Part shown: piece after piece, positions 4,893 to 8,424 of the stretch | How the letters are laid out: every line of letters starts with the position of its first letter | Numbering within the stretch: the stretch's first letter is position 1 | Assembly (NCBI GenBank): GCA_964451885.1 | Contig: CAYVJW010000074.1 | Coordinates: 1-8,424 of the forward strand | DNA length: 8,424 bases | Source of the DNA: CAYVJW01 sp964451885 | Lineage (GTDB): Bacteria; Patescibacteriota; Gracilibacteria; UBA4473 | Direction: 5' to 3' | Program-made: the position numbers and the translations under genes | Notes under the pieces: model-generated | What the model was told of the DNA's origin: nothing | Seen by the model: only the letters and a program-made list of their open reading frames with translations | The model's database searches: none

Positions 4893-7800
4893 ATGAAAAT
4901 AGACGAAGAAATAGATTTCGGTCCGGTTATTCAGTCTGCCGCTCAAGATACAGCGGCTTTATTGGATATATCGAGAGAAGGGGAGGGGAGATATGAAGAA
5001 AAGGAAATGGGAAGTGGGAAGAAAGGATTTGATCTTTCATCCATTCCTACAGATAAGAGGAATTTACTTTTTCGGCTTGGGCTGTTACGTCGCGATGACG
5101 ATGGTAGTATACGTCTGCGTGACAATGTTATAAATGCCGCGGAATATGGATTTAATCCTGCTGATGTACCGGTAGAAGAAGTTGCCGGATTGGTCAGTGA
5201 TCTGATTCAGCCTTCCGAAATAGATAAAAAGGCAGTTTCTCCGGAAGGTAACAATTTTCTTGGAATTCGCCCATTGCTCCAAAATAATTCCTTGTTTCTC
5301 AGGGTACTCAGAGACAGAATAGAAGAGGCCATAGATGCGCCTCCTCTTCCACATGAATGTAATCGCCACGGAGCTGTGGCCGGATACTTGCGCCAATTTA
5401 GAGAAAATCAGGAAATACTTCGCCATCACGTAGAGAGTCTGAATCCTTTTTTGACGTTAGTCGGGCATTTGCATACCAGTTTAAGGTCCGGAACCGAAAC
5501 CAATAAGATCGGCATTACTTATGATGCCGGCATGCCGGTAAATAGGAAGTTGATCCGTCATTTTATTGAAAATTATCCGGATTTAACCGGAAGTCCGGTA
5601 CGGCCGTTTAAAATGATTGATTTTCCTAAGGTTTTTAAAAAACTTGATTACAGCCATATTGCGTTAGATGATGAAGGGCAGTTGGAAGCGCGACTACAGA
5701 TTTTGGAGTATATCTTTGAAGGAAAAGAAGGGCCATTGCTTACTCAAGAGCAAAATCGGTGGGCTAAAGTCCGGGATAAATTTTTTAATCGAAAAGGAAA
5801 ACCAAAATTAACCCTTATGCAACAACTTCAAAAGCGAACCAGTGATACGGACCACCTTCGAGAAATTGAAAATTTTAGAGAAGTATTAAGAGCAGCCAGA
5901 GATTCGGCAGTCCTTTGGATAAATTATTTCAAGAGCGATGAATATAAACCTTTTGACAGCATAGCCGATGATGTACAACTGAGAAATTCAAATGCCTGGA
6001 AGCGTTTTACATCCTATCCTTCAATTTTTGTGAATAAAAGCTTTAGTACTGCCGAAGAGGAAGAAGGGAAGAAAAAACCTATTGCTTTTCGGAATATTCA
6101 ATTCCAGAGAACCGTTTTTACAGATACTGTTTCTGACGTTGTAAAATCGGATACTCAAGAAGTAATGACACAGTTCCGCTTGAGAAAACTGCTCCAGGAT
6201 ATTTCTACGGTTGTCTCTATTCCTTCCATCGGAAACTTGAGGCATTTGGCGAGTTCATTATTAGCGACTTATCGGGGTGCAAATGACAGTACCGATGAAA
6301 TTTTAGGTTTCATATTTGAATCTTTTCCAAGCATGACCTACAAAGAAGTACTAAGACTTCTGCCTGTTTTAAGGAAAAACGGAATCCAAAAGATTCCTCC
6401 TGTCTGCGTAGAGAGGATGGTTCGCCGATTTAAGGTACCTCAATCATTGATTGACCGGTATCATTCCTTCAGGGACGACGGAAAGGAAAAACAAATGATG
6501 CCGCCTACTTTACCAAACGGAGCAAAAATGCTGACCAAACTGGAAGACTATTTGGAATTGGATGAAAGCGATACGATTGGAGTAAAACGTGATTTACAGG
6601 AAATGGTGCGGCTTTTGGAGGCAAAAGGGCGGGTCTGTATCGTGGACGATACTCATTATGAAAAATCAAAAGTAGACGGAGAACATATTCCCGTGTCCAA
6701 AAGAATTTTAAATAGTTTTTTACTGAAGTTGAACAGAGGTGATTTTTCGGAGCTTGATGGTTATTCAGTGGTAACCATAGAAAGAGGTACGGAAACACCT
6801 CCTCTTTTAGCTATGTTATTCGGCATGGGGCCTGAGACAGGAGGCGGAGGAGTGGAAATTAAAGAAAGAGAAATGCGTGACTTCTTAACGCAACTGAAAA
6901 GTTGTAACCCAAATACCATTTTATATCTGGAGACAAATACGATTAAAGATTCTTCACAGTTGGCTTTCGCTCTAAAAATTCTGAATGATTACGGGATGAA
7001 ATTGATTGTTTCTTCTCATAAAAGCCTACCCGGCATGCCGGTCCATAATATTCTGCCCATAATAAGAACAAACTTAATTGAGAGAGTAACAGACGATGTG
7101 GAAGTAATATCACGCACAAGTGAGCAGCATATTGCACCTGATGATATTGAGTTTGTAGCAGAGCAAGTCAGCCTTGCCAGGAGAACAGACCAAGATCCCT
7201 TGCATCTTGTACTCGATACTATTCGTACGGCTGCCAGTGCTTCAAAGGCGGCAGGAAGAGAAACTATAGCAAGATCTGATATGGCCGCAGCCCTTTCGTA
7301 TATATTTAACAGGGTTGATGTAGAAAAGATGAAAGCCTTAGCTCAAGTCGTAGAGGATTTTGGAGCAGAAATAAAAGACCGGGTCATAATGGGGCAGGAT
7401 GGGCCAATTGATGAAATAATAAGATTAGTTAGTTCTCATCTCAGGGGATTGAGAAATAACGAAAGGCCACTTACCATATATATCCCCGGACCAACGGGAA
7501 TAGGAAAAACGCTCGTCGGAGATCACATGGCTAAGCACCTCGGACTTCCCTTCCGGAAGATTGAAGGATCTGCCTATCGCGAAGAGCATTCTGTATCAAA
7601 GCTCACCGGGTCTCCACCCGGCTATGTAGGAGGGGACGATGGAGTTCTTTCTGAGTTTTTTTTGATGCATGAAACAGGAGTCATATTTATTGACGAATTT
7701 GATAAAATGCATCCGAACGTACAGATGTTTTTGTTAAATGTTTTTTGGGAAGGGGAAGTGACAAACGGAGAAGGAGAAACATTTAGGCGTCCGGGAATGA

Positions 7801-8336
7801 TAATAATGCTGGCTTCAAATGCCGGAGCCGACAGATTGAAGAAAGATATGACGCCTAAAAAAGTAAATGATACGGTTGCTGAATCATTTAAAGAAATAGG
7901 CAAGGAATTTTCCAGAGTCGAAGGAAGCGCTAAACCGGAGATGGCCGCAAGATTTGATATCGTTCCAATGCTTACGGTTGATGAAACCAGCTTCAAAAAA
8001 GCTATTGCAACAGAAATTGAGAATATCAATAACCGTTCCGGATTTATTAACAAGGGAATTGCTATAGAAAAGATCGATCCGGAAGTCGTTGACTACGTAT
8101 TTGAGCAATGCAAGGAGCTTTGTCTCTATAAAGGAGAAGGAGGAAACGAAGGCATGGGCTTTTCAGCGCTAATTGGCCTTGACATAGGTAATGAATTTTA
8201 TGACCTTCGTAAGATTAGCAGAATATTGGATAAAGTTCTAAAGGAACCGATTGCTTACGCGGAAGAATGCGAAGAAGGGGGTTTTCATTTGACAATGGAC
8301 GGAGAGGGGAAAGTGGTGTTGGAGAGGGGGAATTAA
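4893..8336 (+). CDS. Large Clp/HSP100-like AAA+ ATPase with degenerate D1 and intact D2
   Basis: A predicted cytoplasmic protein-remodelling ATPase, longer than ClpA (about 758) or ClpB (about 860). Residues 1-540 resemble no domain I recognise and do not look like Clp_N. Residues about 545-830 follow the ClpA D1 layout: S559-D560-T561-I562-G563 fits the VIGR region. However, the Walker A position reads D585-D586-T-H-Y-E-K591-S592, the Walker B position reads L679-E680-T681, and sensor 1 is replaced by S-S-H (707-709). D1 is therefore probably unable to hydrolyse ATP. D2 begins near G834-Q835 and is complete: Walker A G866-P-T-G-I-G-K872-T873, pore loop G906-S-P-P-G-Y911-V-G, Walker B I933-D934-E935, sensor 1 N976, Arg finger R1020, sensor 2 R1106. 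There is no coiled-coil M domain between the modules. No ClpP-docking IGL/IGF tripeptide is evident in D2, so disaggregation or complex remodelling is likelier than proteolysis. The substrate is unknown. Confidence 0.85.
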   Translation: MKIDEEIDFGPVIQSAAQDTAALLDISREGEGRYEEKEMGSGKKGFDLSSIPTDKRNLLFRLGLLRRDDDGSIRLRDNVINAAEYGFNPADVPVEEVAGLVSDLIQPSEIDKKAVSPEGNNFLGIRPLLQNNSLFLRVLRDRIEEAIDAPPLPHECNRHGAVAGYLRQFRENQEILRHHVESLNPFLTLVGHLHTSLRSGTETNKIGITYDAGMPVNRKLIRHFIENYPDLTGSPVRPFKMIDFPKVFKKLDYSHIALDDEGQLEARLQILEYIFEGKEGPLLTQEQNRWAKVRDKFFNRKGKPKLTLMQQLQKRTSDTDHLREIENFREVLRAARDSAVLWINYFKSDEYKPFDSIADDVQLRNSNAWKRFTSYPSIFVNKSFSTAEEEEGKKKPIAFRNIQFQRTVFTDTVSDVVKSDTQEVMTQFRLRKLLQDISTVVSIPSIGNLRHLASSLLATYRGANDSTDEILGFIFESFPSMTYKEVLRLLPVLRKNGIQKIPPVCVERMVRRFKVPQSLIDRYHSFRDDGKEKQMMPPTLPNGAKMLTKLEDYLELDESDTIGVKRDLQEMVRLLEAKGRVCIVDDTHYEKSKVDGEHIPVSKRILNSFLLKLNRGDFSELDGYSVVTIERGTETPPLLAMLFGMGPETGGGGVEIKEREMRDFLTQLKSCNPNTILYLETNTIKDSSQLAFALKILNDYGMKLIVSSHKSLPGMPVHNILPIIRTNLIERVTDDVEVISRTSEQHIAPDDIEFVAEQVSLARRTDQDPLHLVLDTIRTAASASKAAGRETIARSDMAAALSYIFNRVDVEKMKALAQVVEDFGAEIKDRVIMGQDGPIDEIIRLVSSHLRGLRNNERPLTIYIPGPTGIGKTLVGDHMAKHLGLPFRKIEGSAYREEHSVSKLTGSPPGYVGGDDGVLSEFFLMHETGVIFIDEFDKMHPNVQMFLLNVFWEGEVTNGEGETFRRPGMIIMLASNAGADRLKKDMTPKKVNDTVAESFKEIGKEFSRVEGSAKPEMAARFDIVPMLTVDETSFKKAIATEIENINNRSGFINKGIAIEKIDPEVVDYVFEQCKELCLYKGEGGNEGMGFSALIGLDIGNEFYDLRKISRILDKVLKEPIAYAEECEEGGFHLTMDGEGKVVLERGN

Positions 8337-8343
8337 TGAAAAA

Positions 8344-8424
8344 ATGAACACGACTACGAGCTCAGTGAAAATCTGTCCAAAGTTAGGGGGACGGCCTCTG
8401 ATTTTCCCAGAATTCAGGAGGAGG
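8344..8424 (+). CDS. Possible start of a downstream gene, truncated by the window
   Basis: An ATG seven bases after the stop of the AAA+ gene opens a frame that stays open for all 27 remaining codons. It begins M-N-T-T-T-S-S-V-K-I-C-P-K-L-G-G. The close spacing fits co-transcription with the AAA+ gene. An earlier ATG overlapping the stop codon (8336-8338) leads to a TGA after three codons and is not usable. The purine-rich stretch at 8321-8330 belongs to the previous gene and is too far away to be a clear ribosome-binding site. The product cannot be recognised from 27 residues, and chance is a real alternative. Confidence 0.35.
   Translation, partial: MNTTTSSVKICPKLGGRPLIFPEFRRR

Noticed and set aside
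5953..5961. TTTTGACAG inside the AAA+ gene as a third copy of the regulatory motif
   Set aside because: There is no TGTCAA partner at the 10-base spacing and it lies within coding sequence, so chance is the simplest explanation.
7622..8053. Minus-strand open frame of 143 codons opposite the AAA+ D2 domain
   Set aside because: It covers the conserved Walker B to Arg finger region of the + strand gene, so the open frame follows from codon bias there. No promoter or domain supports it.
8336..8361. UGA read as glycine (code 25), which would extend the frame starting at 8336
   Set aside because: Even if TGA is read through, the frame soon meets a TAG, and none of the four complete genes needs UGA decoding.
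1..8424. CRISPR arrays, tRNA or rRNA genes, insertion sequences
   Set aside because: No regularly spaced repeats, no cloverleaf-like or rRNA-like segments, and no transposase frame or terminal inverted repeats were seen.

Overview
The window is AT-rich bacterial DNA with four complete genes, all on the + strand, and probably the first codons of a fifth. No start codon has a recognisable Shine-Dalgarno sequence. Two of the genes begin directly after A-rich tracts. This points to a lineage that initiates without strong Shine-Dalgarno pairing, such as Patescibacteria/CPR or Bacteroidota, but I cannot assign a taxon. All four complete genes end in TAG or TAA, and nothing requires a recoded UGA.

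Layout. 1-507 is non-coding, with a cluster of inverted repeats (207-301), a small palindrome (324-339) and an operator/promoter-like site (357-401). 508-2511 encodes a 667-residue fusion of a divergent phosphoribosyltransferase-like domain and a HAD phosphatase-type domain. 2580-3578 encodes an inosine/uridine-type nucleoside hydrolase whose usual catalytic His is replaced by Cys. 3601-4614 encodes a PfkB-family sugar kinase, most like ribokinase. 4615-4892 is a regulatory gap with a near-consensus sigma-70-type promoter. 4893-8336 encodes a 1147-residue HSP100/Clp-like AAA+ protein. It has about 540 unrecognised N-terminal residues, a first AAA+ module (D1) that has lost its nucleotide-binding residues, and an intact second module (D2). 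From 8344 an open frame runs off the end of the window.

How the parts may work together (inference). The hydrolase and kinase form a natural pair: the first releases base and ribose, the second turns ribose into ribose 5-phosphate, the precursor of PRPP. The phosphoribosyltransferase-HAD protein could use PRPP to make, or take apart, a nucleotide-like compound and dephosphorylate it. The strongest link between the first gene and the AAA+ gene is in the DNA. Both are preceded by the same element, TGTCAA-N10-TTGACA, with identical spacing, and both have A-rich leaders. I therefore propose one co-regulated module combining nucleotide-like metabolism with a protein-remodelling ATPase. It is loosely reminiscent of the predicted nucleoside-metabolite modules described near Ter stress genes, but no Ter gene is visible here. 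The module's function is unknown.
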